From the NCBI GenBank assembly GCA_022360445.1, contig JAKSCV010000027.1, forward strand, positions 1 to 34,561: a DNA stretch of 34,561 bases, in the 5' to 3' direction. This stretch comes from Gammaproteobacteria bacterium. Its GTDB lineage: Bacteria > Pseudomonadota > Gammaproteobacteria > UBA5861. The notes beneath the pieces are model-generated. The model was not told the DNA's origin and did no database searches. It was given only the letters and a program-made list of their open reading frames with translations. A program made the translations under genes and the position numbers. Shown here in pieces: positions 1 through 8,484 of the stretch; position 1 is the first letter of the stretch; each line of letters opens with the position of its first letter.

Positions 1-60
1 CCGGTCTGGTGACCGCCGGTGCTACTAACAATTGCCGGCACAGTCTAGCCAACTTTCCAA

Positions 61-88
61 TTGCAACAAAGTATTCATTGAATATATT
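61..88 (+). promoter_or_regulatory. Candidate sigma-70 promoter of the efflux operon
   Basis: TTGCAA at 61-66 and TATATT at 83-88 are separated by 16 bp, a reasonable -35/-10 pair. The expected transcription start is near 95, about 60 nt before the first gene. The assignment rests on sequence resemblance only. A smaller palindrome, ATTCA-T-TGAAT (73-83), lies in the spacer and could also be bound by a regulator. Confidence 0.35.
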
Positions 89-97
89 GTTAACACC

Positions 98-125
98 GAG
101 TATATTGCCTTCACAAAATATACTC
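98..125. promoter_or_regulatory. Palindromic operator candidate in the efflux-operon leader
   Basis: GAGTATATT (98-106) and AATATACTC (117-125) form a perfect 9-bp inverted repeat with a 10-bp spacer. It lies immediately downstream of the candidate promoter and ends 28 bp before the start codon of the outer-membrane factor. The motif CACCGAGTA also occurs twice in the same direction (94-102 and 125-133), 31 bp apart, about three helical turns. The arrangement fits a dimeric repressor of the TetR or a similar family blocking transcription, as is common for RND efflux operons. No regulator gene is in the window, so the binding protein is unknown. Confidence 0.4.
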
Positions 126-153
126 ACCGAGTACACCATGAGGAGAAAAATCA

Positions 154-1698
154 ATGACGGGAGTTTACAGCCTTGCACGGCAGCGCCTACGGCGATGTTT
201 GACGGTCACAGGCGGGATTCTGTTGGGTGCTTTTTCTGTAGCCGCAATGGCGGTTGAAGAGGCAGCAACAGCGCCCACAAATAGAATCTCCATGGCGACC
301 TATTTTGATACGCTGCGCGAACGGCATCCTATCTTTCAGTTGGCCGCTACTCGGACAGAGATTGAAATGCAACGCCGCGCCAGTTACCGCGGCGCGGAAG
401 ACTGGGTATTGGGTGCGGATTTCGGCGTCAGTCGTTTCCAAGCCGTGCAAGGGAACGAGTCCCCCAGCCAGGTCGAGCAGTTGTCGATGGGGGTCGGTGT
501 TGATCGCGCTATTTGGCAAACCGGCGGACGGATAGCGCTGCGTTGGGATAGGCATCAATCTGAACTCGAGTACCCGGCCTGGCAGACGGCATTTTTGCCT
601 CTGGATGATCGCGCTTATGAGCAAGCGGTGTCCCTGTCATACTTGCATCCGTTGTTAAAAAATCGTGGTGGCTCGCTGGATAGAAGTGACTATGAAGCGG
701 CGGCCTTCGTTGTTGAATTCACCTCCGTCAATGCCCGTGAGCAAGAGGAACAGTTTTTGCTTAGCGCCGGATTAGTCTTTGTTGATTGGGCTTTGTTAAC
801 GGAACAAGCCCGTATTCTCGCGCAGCGCATCTCTTTGTCTGATAGGCAAATCCAGCGCATTCGCAAAAAGCGCTCGGCAAACCTTGTGGATCGGGTGGAT
901 GTGTTGCGCGCGGAGGATTCTCGACGCGACTCCGAGCAACAACTGGCGCTCACTCAGGCGCGTCTGGACAGCCAACGTCATCAGCTGGCGGAGTTGGCGG
1001 GTGAAGCGGGGTGGAATCGTCTTAAGCCGGATTTTAATCTGTACGCTACCCAGCCTTTACCGGCCCGAGCGGCGCTTCGCGAGTATCTAAGCCATCATTC
1101 CCGCACCGCTATCGCGTTCGAATTGCAAAGTAAAGAACTGCGCCGGCGCGAAATAACCGCGTCAGAGCAAACCAAAAGTGACTTGTCGCTGATTCTTGGC
1201 GTGGCGTTGAAGGGGGGCGGCGAGTCTTCAAGCGACAGCTTTGATCTTAACCGCGAAGACGCCAGTGTCGGGCTGCGCTTTACGAAACCGCTGGGTAATC
1301 GTTATGCCGCGCATCAATGGCAAAAGGTAAAACTGCAGCACCGCGAAGTCACATTGCGACGTAATCATGCGGTGCGCGACCTCCAGTCCCGCGCCGTTGC
1401 CGTGTTGAACGAACTGCAAAGCATTGCGGCGTTGCTGAATCTTAATCGGCGCCAAATTGAAGCCGCGAAACAGACCACCCAGGAGGAATGGCGGCTTTAT
1501 AACCAGGGCCGCAATGACCTGGCAACAGTGATTCACAGTCAAGATCGTGAGCAATTGGCGCGGTTTACCTATGCGCAGAATGCTGGCCGCTACCAAGTGC
1601 TTTATTTGCAGCTTCAGTCCCTATTGGATGCGCTGGTGGTTGAGCCGTCGAGCGCATCAGGGACATCACACACTTTGTTACCAGGGGCAGCCTCATGA
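154..1698 (+). CDS. TolC-family outer membrane efflux protein
   Basis: This 514-residue protein is the outer-membrane channel component of a tripartite efflux or secretion system. The N-terminus reads as a signal peptide: basic residues to about 15, a hydrophobic stretch 18-32, and a probable cleavage after VAAMA. The rest is long, polar and helix-rich, with alanine, glutamine and arginine heptad-like segments, as in the periplasmic alpha-barrel of outer membrane efflux proteins, and the length is in the usual range. An AGGAG sequence at 141-145 lies 8 nt before the ATG and decides the start. It overlaps the downstream RND pump gene by 4 nt (ATGA), so the two are translationally coupled. Sequence identity to characterised TolC or OprM proteins cannot be judged here; the family call depends on its size, signal peptide, composition and its partner gene. 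Confidence 0.85.
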   Translation: MTGVYSLARQRLRRCLTVTGGILLGAFSVAAMAVEEAATAPTNRISMATYFDTLRERHPIFQLAATRTEIEMQRRASYRGAEDWVLGADFGVSRFQAVQGNESPSQVEQLSMGVGVDRAIWQTGGRIALRWDRHQSELEYPAWQTAFLPLDDRAYEQAVSLSYLHPLLKNRGGSLDRSDYEAAAFVVEFTSVNAREQEEQFLLSAGLVFVDWALLTEQARILAQRISLSDRQIQRIRKKRSANLVDRVDVLRAEDSRRDSEQQLALTQARLDSQRHQLAELAGEAGWNRLKPDFNLYATQPLPARAALREYLSHHSRTAIAFELQSKELRRREITASEQTKSDLSLILGVALKGGGESSSDSFDLNREDASVGLRFTKPLGNRYAAHQWQKVKLQHREVTLRRNHAVRDLQSRAVAVLNELQSIAALLNLNRRQIEAAKQTTQEEWRLYNQGRNDLATVIHSQDREQLARFTYAQNAGRYQVLYLQLQSLLDALVVEPSSASGTSHTLLPGAAS

Positions 1699-4600
1699 AA
1701 CCTGTGATTCGATTTTTTGCAGAGCGGCATTTATTTTCTTACCTGTTTTCGTTGTCGGTCATTCTATTGGGCGTGGGCTCACTCTTGTCGATTCCGCGGG
1801 ATAATCTGCCCAACGTGGATTTGCAGGAATTGTTCATCACAACCACGTATCCGGGCGCTTCGCCTGAAGATGTAGAAGTCAACGTCACCAGCAAAATCGA
1901 AGATGAACTGAAAGAAATCGACGGCATCGACAAAATGACGTCCCTGTCGATGGAGAATTTGTCGAGGATTCACATTCAACTGGATCAGAATGACGACGAT
2001 CCAGAAGCCATTAAGCGAGAGATTCGCAATGGGGTAAACCGAGTGAATGACCTGCCCGCGGAAGTGGACGAAGACCCGGCGATTCACGAAGTTAAAACTT
2101 CGGCGATTCCCATCATTGAAGTGGGTTTGGCCGGGGATATCCCGTACCGTGAATTGCGTGAACAGGCACGCCGACTGGAGAAAAAACTATTGGATCTGCC
2201 CGGTGTGGCGCGGGTGAACAAATACGGCTGGCGTGACAGAGAGGTTAAAGTCGAAGTCTCCGCAGAGAAGGTGGCGGCGTTACAACTTCCCGTACAACAA
2301 GTGGCGGCGGCGATTGCTCAGCGCAATATTCGCGCCAGCGCGGGGTCTTTAGAGTCCTACACGGATGCCAAAAATATCGTCGCTCTGGCTGAGTTTGCCG
2401 AGCCCACGCTGATTGGTGATGTTATTGTGCGAACAGGTTTTGATGGACCGAACGTCCGGGTTCGTGATGTTGCGCGGATCAGCGATGATTTTGAGGATGC
2501 CGATATTCTGTCGCGGATGAACGGCCACAGCGCCATCTCATTTCTAATCGCCAAAAAGGAATCCGCGGACATTATCCGAACCGTCAACGATGTGCGAACC
2601 CTGGTGGATAAACAACAAGCCGAGCTTGGCGAAAAGGTCACGTTGGTACTGACAGGGGATACCTCCAGGCTGGTGAAAAACCGCATCGAGGTTGTGCAGT
2701 CCAACGGCTTGATTGGTTTGGCGCTGGTTGCGCTGGTGTTAATGATATTTCTCAACAAGCGGTCGGCATTCTGGGTGGCCATGGGCTTACCGGTGGCGCT
2801 GTTTGGCACCTTATTCCTGTTACCTGTTTTTGATGTGACACTGGATTCAATCACGTTAGCCGCGATGGCCGTTGTCATTGGTATTGTTGTCGATGATGCC
2901 ATTGTTATTTCGGAAAACATCACCCGCCACCTGGCAATGGGTAAAACACCGGTAGAAGCCGCCGTTGATGGCACCAGTGAAGTCTTTATGCCGGTGCTCA
3001 CAACCATTATCACCACCGTGTTGGCATTTTCACCGTTGTTCTTTATGGAAGGGACGTTAGGGCGTTTTATCTTTGTTATCCCGCTGGTGGTGGTATTAGC
3101 CCTAGCGATTTCATTTTTCGAAAGCACTTTGGCCTTGCCCGCACATCTGACTCATTTCGCGCGGGTCAACGGTCTGGAAAAACAGGCCAAACCAAGTTGG
3201 TTTGAACGTTGGCTGAAGCCATTCTTTGAGACGGTGATTTACCGAGTGTTGTGGTTACGCTATCTGTTGGTCTTGGCTTTTGTGGCGGTGCTGGGTGGAT
3301 CGTTGTGGTATGCGGCGAACAAAATGCACTTTGAGCTATTCCCGGCGAAAATGGGCGATGAATTTCACATTCAAATGGAGCTTCCCCACGGCAGTTCGCT
3401 ACAGGCCACTGCGGATAAAGTGATCGAGGTCGAGCGCTTATTGGAAACCCTGCCTCAAGATGAGCTGGATTCCTTCGTCACCCGCATTGGCATCAATCAC
3501 CCGTTTGGCGGCGGGCTGAATGATAACTTTGCGCTCATCACTGTGTACCTGACGCCGTTTGCGCAACGTGAGCGTAATATTGAACAAATTGTTACGGATT
3601 TGCGCGGCCAGGCTAACGCCTTGCCCGGTTACCGAAATATTGTTTTTCAAATGGAAACCGGTGGCCCACCCGTGGGACGGCCCGTCACGGTGCATATTGC
3701 CGGCAATGATGATGTAAAGCGTGCGGAGTTGACCGCACAGGTGGTGGCATTTCTCGGTGAAATTGAGGGCGTGACTGATCTTGACCGGGACGATAAAGGC
3801 GGTAAAGAGCAGATTGCGGTGGAACTTGATTACGACCAGCTGGCGCGGCTGGGTCTCACCGTTGCCGATGTCGCCCGCACGCTGCGGTTAGCTTACGACG
3901 GCGAAACCGTCACCCGGGTGCGTTACATTGACGAGGAAGTGGAATTTCGAGTGATGTTGGACAACGCTGCCCGTTCATCCGAAACCGCGTTGGCTGAATT
4001 GTTAGTGCCCAATCGACAAGGACGCCTGGTGAAGCTAGGTCGTATCGCACAATTCAAGGTTGAGCCGGGGCCAGCAGATATTCGGCACTTTGATCGCGAA
4101 CGGGCCACCACCGTTACCGGCGATATTGTCAAAGGCGTGACCACTCCGGTGCAAGTTGCCGAGCAAATACAGGCCCACTTTGATCCCCTCGATTGGCCTG
4201 ATTTACAGCTAATTATTGGCGGTGAAGCAGAAGCGTCGCAAGATTCCATGCAGAGTCTTGTGGTGGCATTTGTTAGCGCCATTGTTGGCATCTTTTTCGT
4301 GCTGATTTTATTGTTTAACTCCGTGATTCAACCACTGCTTGTGCTCATCGCAGTGCCGTTTGGGCTCGTGGGGGTCATTGCCGCCTTTCTCTTTCATGGT
4401 GAAGCGTTGGGTTTTGTTGCCATGACGGGGGTCATTGGTTTGGTGGGGGTGCTGGTTAACGATTCGCTAATTTTGGTGGACTTTGTCAACAAGGTCCGTG
4501 GGCAGAAAAATGGTCAATCCATGCGGCAAATCGTTGCGGCTGCGGCCGCGGTGCGCCTACGCCCCATTGTGATCACATCCATCACCACCGCGGCGGGTTT

Positions 4601-4793
4601 GTTACCTATGGCCTATGGTCTGGGGGGGACCGATCCGTTCATGGCTCCCATGGCGCTGGCAATGGGTTGGGGTATCTTTTTAGCGACCCCAATTACGCTG
4701 GTGTTGTTGCCATGCCTGTTGTTGATTCAGGATGACGTTGCCCGTTTGCTGCGGTGGGTGTTGCCTCAGAGCAAAAAGGGCAAGAGTGCTTAG
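1695..4793 (+). CDS. RND-family efflux transporter permease
   Basis: This 1032-residue protein is the inner-membrane, proton-driven pump of a tripartite efflux system. It has the RND layout: TM1 near 15-32, a large periplasmic loop to about 335, TM2-6 (336-480), a second periplasmic loop (about 560-850), and TM8-12 to the end. TM4 carries the proton-relay pair Asp400-Asp401 in GIVVDDAIV. In the second half the matching TM10 segment is GVLVNDSLILVDF, with Asn-Asp where AcrB has its lysine region, so it belongs to a divergent AcrB-like branch. The substrate is unknown. The gene starts inside the stop of the TolC-like gene. A membrane-fusion protein would normally be encoded beside it but none is seen; it may lie upstream of the window. 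Its TAG stop codon is formed by the first three bases of the inverted-repeat element that follows. Confidence 0.93.
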   Translation: MKPVIRFFAERHLFSYLFSLSVILLGVGSLLSIPRDNLPNVDLQELFITTTYPGASPEDVEVNVTSKIEDELKEIDGIDKMTSLSMENLSRIHIQLDQNDDDPEAIKREIRNGVNRVNDLPAEVDEDPAIHEVKTSAIPIIEVGLAGDIPYRELREQARRLEKKLLDLPGVARVNKYGWRDREVKVEVSAEKVAALQLPVQQVAAAIAQRNIRASAGSLESYTDAKNIVALAEFAEPTLIGDVIVRTGFDGPNVRVRDVARISDDFEDADILSRMNGHSAISFLIAKKESADIIRTVNDVRTLVDKQQAELGEKVTLVLTGDTSRLVKNRIEVVQSNGLIGLALVALVLMIFLNKRSAFWVAMGLPVALFGTLFLLPVFDVTLDSITLAAMAVVIGIVVDDAIVISENITRHLAMGKTPVEAAVDGTSEVFMPVLTTIITTVLAFSPLFFMEGTLGRFIFVIPLVVVLALAISFFESTLALPAHLTHFARVNGLEKQAKPSWFERWLKPFFETVIYRVLWLRYLLVLAFVAVLGGSLWYAANKMHFELFPAKMGDEFHIQMELPHGSSLQATADKVIEVERLLETLPQDELDSFVTRIGINHPFGGGLNDNFALITVYLTPFAQRERNIEQIVTDLRGQANALPGYRNIVFQMETGGPPVGRPVTVHIAGNDDVKRAELTAQVVAFLGEIEGVTDLDRDDKGGKEQIAVELDYDQLARLGLTVADVARTLRLAYDGETVTRVRYIDEEVEFRVMLDNAARSSETALAELLVPNRQGRLVKLGRIAQFKVEPGPADIRHFDRERATTVTGDIVKGVTTPVQVAEQIQAHFDPLDWPDLQLIIGGEAEASQDSMQSLVVAFVSAIVGIFFVLILLFNSVIQPLLVLIAVPFGLVGVIAAFLFHGEALGFVAMTGVIGLVGVLVNDSLILVDFVNKVRGQKNGQSMRQIVAAAAAVRLRPIVITSITTAAGLLPMAYGLGGTDPFMAPMALAMGWGIFLATPITLVLLPCLLLIQDDVARLLRWVLPQSKKGKSA

Positions 4794-5063
4794 GGCCTTG
4801 TTCACACTCATTTCAAATCAGCGTTGCTGCCCCAAATAGGGCTAGGCAAGACGGAAGGTAGAGACATTTGGTTATTCCAAATGAACGACGAGTAACGCCG
4901 CATGGCCCAAGTTGGGGCAGCAACCCGAAGGGACGGGGCCATTTTTTCGCAGAACGGTGTGACACTTCGCTTATGTACAGAGAGTACACTGTGCTCAATG
5001 TGCCTTGTTCCGCAAAAAAAATGACCGCCGGCGCTGTTTTGCCATGAGTGTGAACAGGCCCTA
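4791..5063. mobile_element. MITE-like non-coding element with terminal inverted repeats and nested hairpins
   Basis: The ends are 20-21 bp inverted repeats: TAGGGCC-T-TGTTCACACTCAT (4791-4811) and its complement at 5044-5063, differing by one inserted T. Inside are a perfect 13-bp inverted repeat (GTTGCTGCCCCAA, 4823-4835, against 4912-4924) enclosing the hairpin CATTTGG-TTATT-CCAAATG (4865-4883), and the hairpin TGTAC-AGAGA-GTACA (4974-4988). The element codes for nothing credible and fills almost all of the gap between two convergent genes. TA at both outer ends (4791-4792 and 5062-5063) fits duplication of a TA target, as in elements mobilised by IS630/Tc1-type transposases, but that link is inferred. 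No transposase is in the window. It may also act as a transcription terminator between the converging genes. Confidence 0.6.
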
Positions 5064-5093
5064 GGCTTGCTCTTTGGCTACGTTGATCGGCCG

Positions 5094-5957
5094 CTAGCTT
5101 TTGGGGTGGTGGGCTTCGAGGAAGTTCATCACAGACTCTGTAAAAATATCGTTGCTGTCGCCCGCGACCATGTGCCCCGCACCGGAAACATCAATATGCT
5201 CGGCATGGGGTACTAAATCCCGGAATTCGTCGGCACACTCTTTGCTCACAATGTCGCTGATTTTGCCGCGGATGAGTAGCGTGGGCACTTTTAGATTTTT
5301 AGCGGCCGCGGCTAAGCGTGTTCCTCCAGTAACGTCCTCATTTTCTGTGAGTTTCTGTAAGAATTGAGGGTCCCAGTGCCAGCGATATCGGCCGTCCGGA
5401 TCTTTTTTCAGATTTTTTTGCAGGCCGGTTGTATCTGCGCGACGGGATCGGTGGGGTAGGTACTGGGAGATCGTATCGGCTGCTTCTTCAATGCTGTCAA
5501 AACCATCGGGGTTGGCAAGCATAAAGGCAACAATGCGTTCTACGCCAGTGGCTTCCAGGCGGGGGGTGACGTCGACCAGAATCAGCAGGGAGATAAACTG
5601 ATCGTCTGTCTCCCCTTGAGAAACTAACCCCATCATCCCGCCTAGAGACGCGCCGACGACAGCCGGCTGGCGAGAAAATGTACCTGAGATGGTGATTAAA
5701 TCCTGTTTGAAATGGTCAACACTGTAATCTCCTTTTGGGTCCCAGTCGCTATCGCCATGGCCTCGCAGGTCAATGGCCACCGCATACCAGCCCTTGTGGG
5801 CGACTTCTTTGGCAGTACTTCCCCAGGCATGGCGCGTTTGTCCTCCACCGTGCAAGAAAATGACAGGTGGGTCCGCTGGGCTACCCCAGGCATCGCCACG
5901 GATGGTGACACCATTGTCAACAGAAAATTCAATCGGTTGGCTTTCATCATGTTCCAT
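5094..5957 (-). CDS. Alpha/beta-fold hydrolase
   Basis: This 287-residue protein is a serine hydrolase of the alpha/beta-hydrolase fold. Visible motifs are the oxyanion-hole segment HGGGQ (36-40), the strand-4 turn GHGDSDW (67-72), the nucleophile elbow GASLG with Ser104, the probable acid Asp235 and the catalytic His262 in GAGHMV. The reading frame extends upstream to 6098, but the ATG at 5957 is preferred: it has AGGAG 10 nt upstream and gives the normal family length, while the upstream extension is unlike the family. No signal peptide is seen, so it is probably cytoplasmic. The substrate cannot be told; esterase, lactonase, haloperoxidase-like or C-C hydrolase roles are all possible. It is co-directional with the Smr gene but separated by about 170 bp. 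Confidence 0.85.
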   Translation of the reverse strand: MEHDESQPIEFSVDNGVTIRGDAWGSPADPPVIFLHGGGQTRHAWGSTAKEVAHKGWYAVAIDLRGHGDSDWDPKGDYSVDHFKQDLITISGTFSRQPAVVGASLGGMMGLVSQGETDDQFISLLILVDVTPRLEATGVERIVAFMLANPDGFDSIEEAADTISQYLPHRSRRADTTGLQKNLKKDPDGRYRWHWDPQFLQKLTENEDVTGGTRLAAAAKNLKVPTLLIRGKISDIVSKECADEFRDLVPHAEHIDVSGAGHMVAGDSNDIFTESVMNFLEAHHPKS

Positions 5958-6131
5958 AAGTTTAAAGCTCCTGAAGATAGTTTTAAAAATAAAAGAGAAT
6001 ATCGAAGATAAAAAATGGGTCATGCGTTCCGGCCAACAGGATGCCGGTGCATAGGCAAAAGCCGTACAGGGTACGCGTGCTAAGCAATCAGTCATCAATG
6101 GGGGTATCGGTTTTAAGTGGTACGAAAACCC

Positions 6132-6677
6132 CTACTTGAGCTGCCGAAGCAACACGTAAAGTGCGCCTGTGCCGCCCTCTGAGGGCTGAGCTGAACAAAA
6201 AGCCAGAACCTCTGGGTGTGAGCGTAACCAGGCGCTGACTTTGGGTTTCAGTACCGGTGCTTTTTCGGCAGAGTGTCGGCTTTTGCCATGGATGACGAGT
6301 ACACAACGGGCTTGTTTGCGCTGGGCTTGTGCGATAAATGCAGTCAATGCTTTGCGCGCTTCGACCTGAGTATAGCCATGGAGATCTAAGCTGGCCTGTC
6401 GGGCATATTGGCCCTTCTTCAGTTTTCGTGTGACTGACTTTTGCATCCCCGAGCGGGCAAATTGCAAATGCTCACCGGAATCAAACTCATCCGGCGTGAT
6501 TTCGTCAGACAATAATTCCTTGAGCACGGCACGATCGTCCTCTTGGGCTTTTTTGGGGATCGCCTCCGGTCGCTTTTCCTGGATATCTGCGAGGTTTGAA
6601 TGCACGGGCTTTACGTCGCCAATGGCACTTTTGAAGAGTGCGCTCTCCTCATCAGAAATTTTCGGGAGTTTTGTCAT
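6132..6677 (-). CDS. Smr (MutS-related) domain protein
   Basis: This 181-residue protein has a charged N-terminal half of about 90 residues and a C-terminal Smr domain. The hallmark segments are LDLHG (97-101), VIHGKS (128-133) and [10 protein letters not shown] (168-177). Stand-alone Smr proteins of gammaproteobacteria (SmrA/YdaL and SmrB/YfcN) are of this size. Members cut RNA or nicked and branched DNA, and E. coli SmrB acts as an endonuclease on mRNA at collided ribosomes. Which of the two groups this one belongs to is not decided, so no symbol is given. It overlaps the end of paaY by 4 nt (ATGA), which points to coupled translation, although no functional link to paaY is known. Confidence 0.88.
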   Translation of the reverse strand: MTKLPKISDEESALFKSAIGDVKPVHSNLADIQEKRPEAIPKKAQEDDRAVLKELLSDEITPDEFDSGEHLQFARSGMQKSVTRKLKKGQYARQASLDLHGYTQVEARKALTAFIAQAQRKQARCVLVIHGKSRHSAEKAPVLKPKVSAWLRSHPEVLAFCSAQPSEGGTGALYVLLRQLK

Positions 6678-7276
6678 TGGCCTGTTTTGTTATGAAGGGT
6701 GTGTAGGCCCTCAATGTGAATGCGTGGTCTGTTCTCATCCAGCTCGCGTAGCGGGGCTACCACTCGTAAGTTGGCTATGCAGCGCTGTGCCAGGCGCTTG
6801 TATTCCTGTGTGCCCCGGCGTTTATTGGCAATTTCTGTTTCATTCAATGTGCGGGTCACAGTGGCCGGCGAGCCCATAATCATACTGCTAGGCGGGGCGG
6901 TAAACCCAGGTTTAACAAACGACATAGCCGCAACTAGGCTGTCCTCGGGGATGATGGCGCCGTCCATCACAGTGGCATTCATACCTACCAGTGCATTTTG
7001 ACCAATGTGACAGCCGTGCAGAATCGCGCCGTGGCCAATGTGTCCGTCGGCCTCTACAACCGTATCCGAACCGGGGAATCCGTGCATCACGCAATTATCC
7101 TGAAGGTTGCTGCCCGTTTGTAAAATCAGGCGGCCAAAGTCCCCGCGTAAAGACGCGCATGGGCCAATGTAGCAGCCCGCCTCTATAATCACATCACCGA
7201 TCAGGACCGCAGTGGGGTGCACATAAGCACTTTCGTGGACCACCGGTGTAATCCCGTCAATTTGGTAAACCGGCAC
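6674..7276 (-). CDS. paaY: PaaY-type gamma-carbonic-anhydrase-like hexapeptide-repeat protein (probable thioesterase)
   Basis: This 200-residue protein has the left-handed beta-helix hexapeptide pattern from about residue 15 to 125 ([47 protein letters not shown]) followed by a C-terminal helix. It matches PaaY closely along its whole length, including the start [13 protein letters not shown]. Metal-binding histidines of the gamma-carbonic-anhydrase fold are visible in HGFPG, HIGHG and ILHGC. In phenylacetate degradation PaaY is reported to be a thioesterase that removes inhibitory CoA adducts. The start is GTG with a strong GGAGGAG 7 nt upstream. It is divergent from paaG and lies across a 409-bp gap, consistent with control from a shared regulatory region. 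Confidence 0.93.
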   Translation of the reverse strand: MPVYQIDGITPVVHESAYVHPTAVLIGDVIIEAGCYIGPCASLRGDFGRLILQTGSNLQDNCVMHGFPGSDTVVEADGHIGHGAILHGCHIGQNALVGMNATVMDGAIIPEDSLVAAMSFVKPGFTAPPSSMIMGSPATVTRTLNETEIANKRRGTQEYKRLAQRCIANLRVVAPLRELDENRPRIHIEGLHTLHNKTGQ

Positions 7277-7685
7277 AGCGTGGCTCCTCCAACATCAGTT
7301 TATTGTTTTCTTTTATCAGGAATGTCTGTGAAACAGATCGATTAACACGTGCGATAAAACACGGCACTTTTCAAAATATAACAGAAACGCCCACGATAAA
7401 AACAGTTGGAAATCCACATGGAATGTTTTTAAGTTAGCTTCCGTTGCGTTTGTTTTCATCGGGTACCCTGACAAGAGCGATGATCCATCGGGGCACAAGC
7501 GTAAAGTTCCTCCCGGCCAGAACTCTTCTGTAGAAGTCAGGCGCACAAAAACCTGGGAAGTCATCACCTTGCTGGTGCTGGGTGTGACCCGCTGTGCAAA
7601 GCTCTGGAACAATGGCACAATGAAGCGGCTCGGCACAGCAGGTGATGCCAATAAAAAAGCCATAAAATTTAAGACGGGAGGGGAG
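7277..7685. other. 409-bp divergent intergenic region between paaY and paaG
   Basis: No credible gene is seen here. Two promoters, one each way, are expected but neither is clear enough to place. The notable structure is AAAAACA (7398-7404) paired with TGTTTTT (7424-7430), enclosing overlapping TTGGAAATCCA and TCCA-CA-TGGA repeats (about 7406-7422). This could be an operator for the phenylacetate genes or simply an A+T-rich hairpin. A smaller stem, CGATG-ATC-CATCG, lies near 7469-7481. The paaG reading frame stays open upstream to 7569, but that part does not look like protein of the family. Confidence 0.4.
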
Positions 7686-8480
7686 ATGAGCGCGCTCGAG
7701 ACCATTCATTACAGTGTGCAAGAGGGCTATGCCAAAATCACACTGAACCGGCCAGAAACCTTGAACAGTTTTAACCAGCTCATGCACGATGAGCTGCGCA
7801 CGGCGATACAGGATGTGATCGCCCGGGAAGATATCCGTTGCTTGTTGTTGACGGGAGCGGGACGCGGGTTTTGCGCAGGACAGGACTTGAATGACCGCAA
7901 GCCCCTAGCTCCGGGAGAAAAGCGCGACTTAAGCGAGTCGTTTGACAAAAATTATTACCCCTTGATTCGCTTTTTAACAGAAATGGATAAGCCGGTGGTG
8001 TGTGCCGTCAACGGCGTGGCTGCTGGTGCAGGTTCGGCGATTGCGCTGATGTGCGATATTATCCTTGCGGCTCGCTCAGCCAGCTTTGTGCCTACCTTTA
8101 CCAAAATTGGTTTAATGCCGGATGCCGGTGGCACCTGGTACTGGCCGCGTTTAGCCGGCCGTGGCCGGGCTATGGCGGCGCTGCTTTTGGCGGAGAAGGT
8201 CAGTGCTGAACAGGCCGCAGAGTGGGGCATGATTTGGAAAGTGGTGGACGATGGTGCGTTGGCTATCGAGAGTGAGGCCATTGCCCGGCGGTTGGCTGAG
8301 ATGCCGCCTTTGGCACTGGCCAAAACTAAGCAGGCAATGTTGGTTAGCAGTACCCATACACTGGAAGAGCAGCTGGCGGTTGAGCGCGAATCTCAGATTA
8401 TGCTGGGTGATACCGAGGACTATGCCGAAGGCGTGAAAGCCTTTTTCGAAAAAAGAAAACCTGTTTTTAAAGGCCAATAA
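7686..8480 (+). CDS. paaG: PaaG: 1,2-epoxyphenylacetyl-CoA isomerase (enoyl-CoA hydratase/isomerase family)
   Basis: This 264-residue crotonase-fold protein closely resembles PaaG, which converts ring-1,2-epoxyphenylacetyl-CoA to oxepin-CoA and can also shift double bonds in later intermediates. Visible features are NRPETLNSFN (21-30), TGAGRGFCAGQDLNDR (56-71) supplying the oxyanion hole, AVNGVAAGAGSAIAL (107-121), and GLMPDAGGTW with Asp146 at the catalytic acid position. The ATG at 7686 is chosen because GGAGGGGAG directly precedes it and the length matches PaaG; the longer frame from 7569 is rejected. It is the first gene of paaG-paaI-paaJ, with 4 nt between it and paaI. PaaG belongs to the aerobic hybrid pathway whose epoxidase (paaABCDE) is not in this window. 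Confidence 0.92.
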   Translation: MSALETIHYSVQEGYAKITLNRPETLNSFNQLMHDELRTAIQDVIAREDIRCLLLTGAGRGFCAGQDLNDRKPLAPGEKRDLSESFDKNYYPLIRFLTEMDKPVVCAVNGVAAGAGSAIALMCDIILAARSASFVPTFTKIGLMPDAGGTWYWPRLAGRGRAMAALLLAEKVSAEQAAEWGMIWKVVDDGALAIESEAIARRLAEMPPLALAKTKQAMLVSSTHTLEEQLAVERESQIMLGDTEDYAEGVKAFFEKRKPVFKGQ

Positions 8481-8484
8481 TTGG

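Noticed and set aside
1..39. Short inverted repeats (CGGTC-TGGT-GACCG and GCCGG...CCGGC) at the window start as a terminator
   Set aside because: The stems are only 5 bp and no T run follows; an upstream gene end cannot be established.
9..257. 82-codon frame at the window start, possibly the tail of an adaptor gene
   Set aside because: It runs through the promoter-like region and into the TolC-like gene in another frame, and its sequence resembles no adaptor protein.
2357..3127. 256-codon frame on the minus strand inside the RND gene
   Set aside because: Ser/Thr-rich low-complexity translation typical of the antisense strand of a membrane-protein gene; the plus-strand pump is certain.
4813..4998. 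61-codon frame within the first inverted-repeat element
   Set aside because: It spans the nested hairpins, resembles no known protein and has no ribosome-binding site.
5958..6098. N-terminal extension of the alpha/beta hydrolase, with a hydrophobic stretch that could be a signal
   Set aside because: The upstream part is unlike the family, lacks a clear ribosome-binding site, and the ATG at 5957 has AGGAG and gives the normal length.
7569..7685. Longer form of paaG beginning with TG-rich codons
   Set aside because: The residues before MSALETIHYS have no resemblance to the family, and GGAGGGGAG lies directly before the ATG at 7686.
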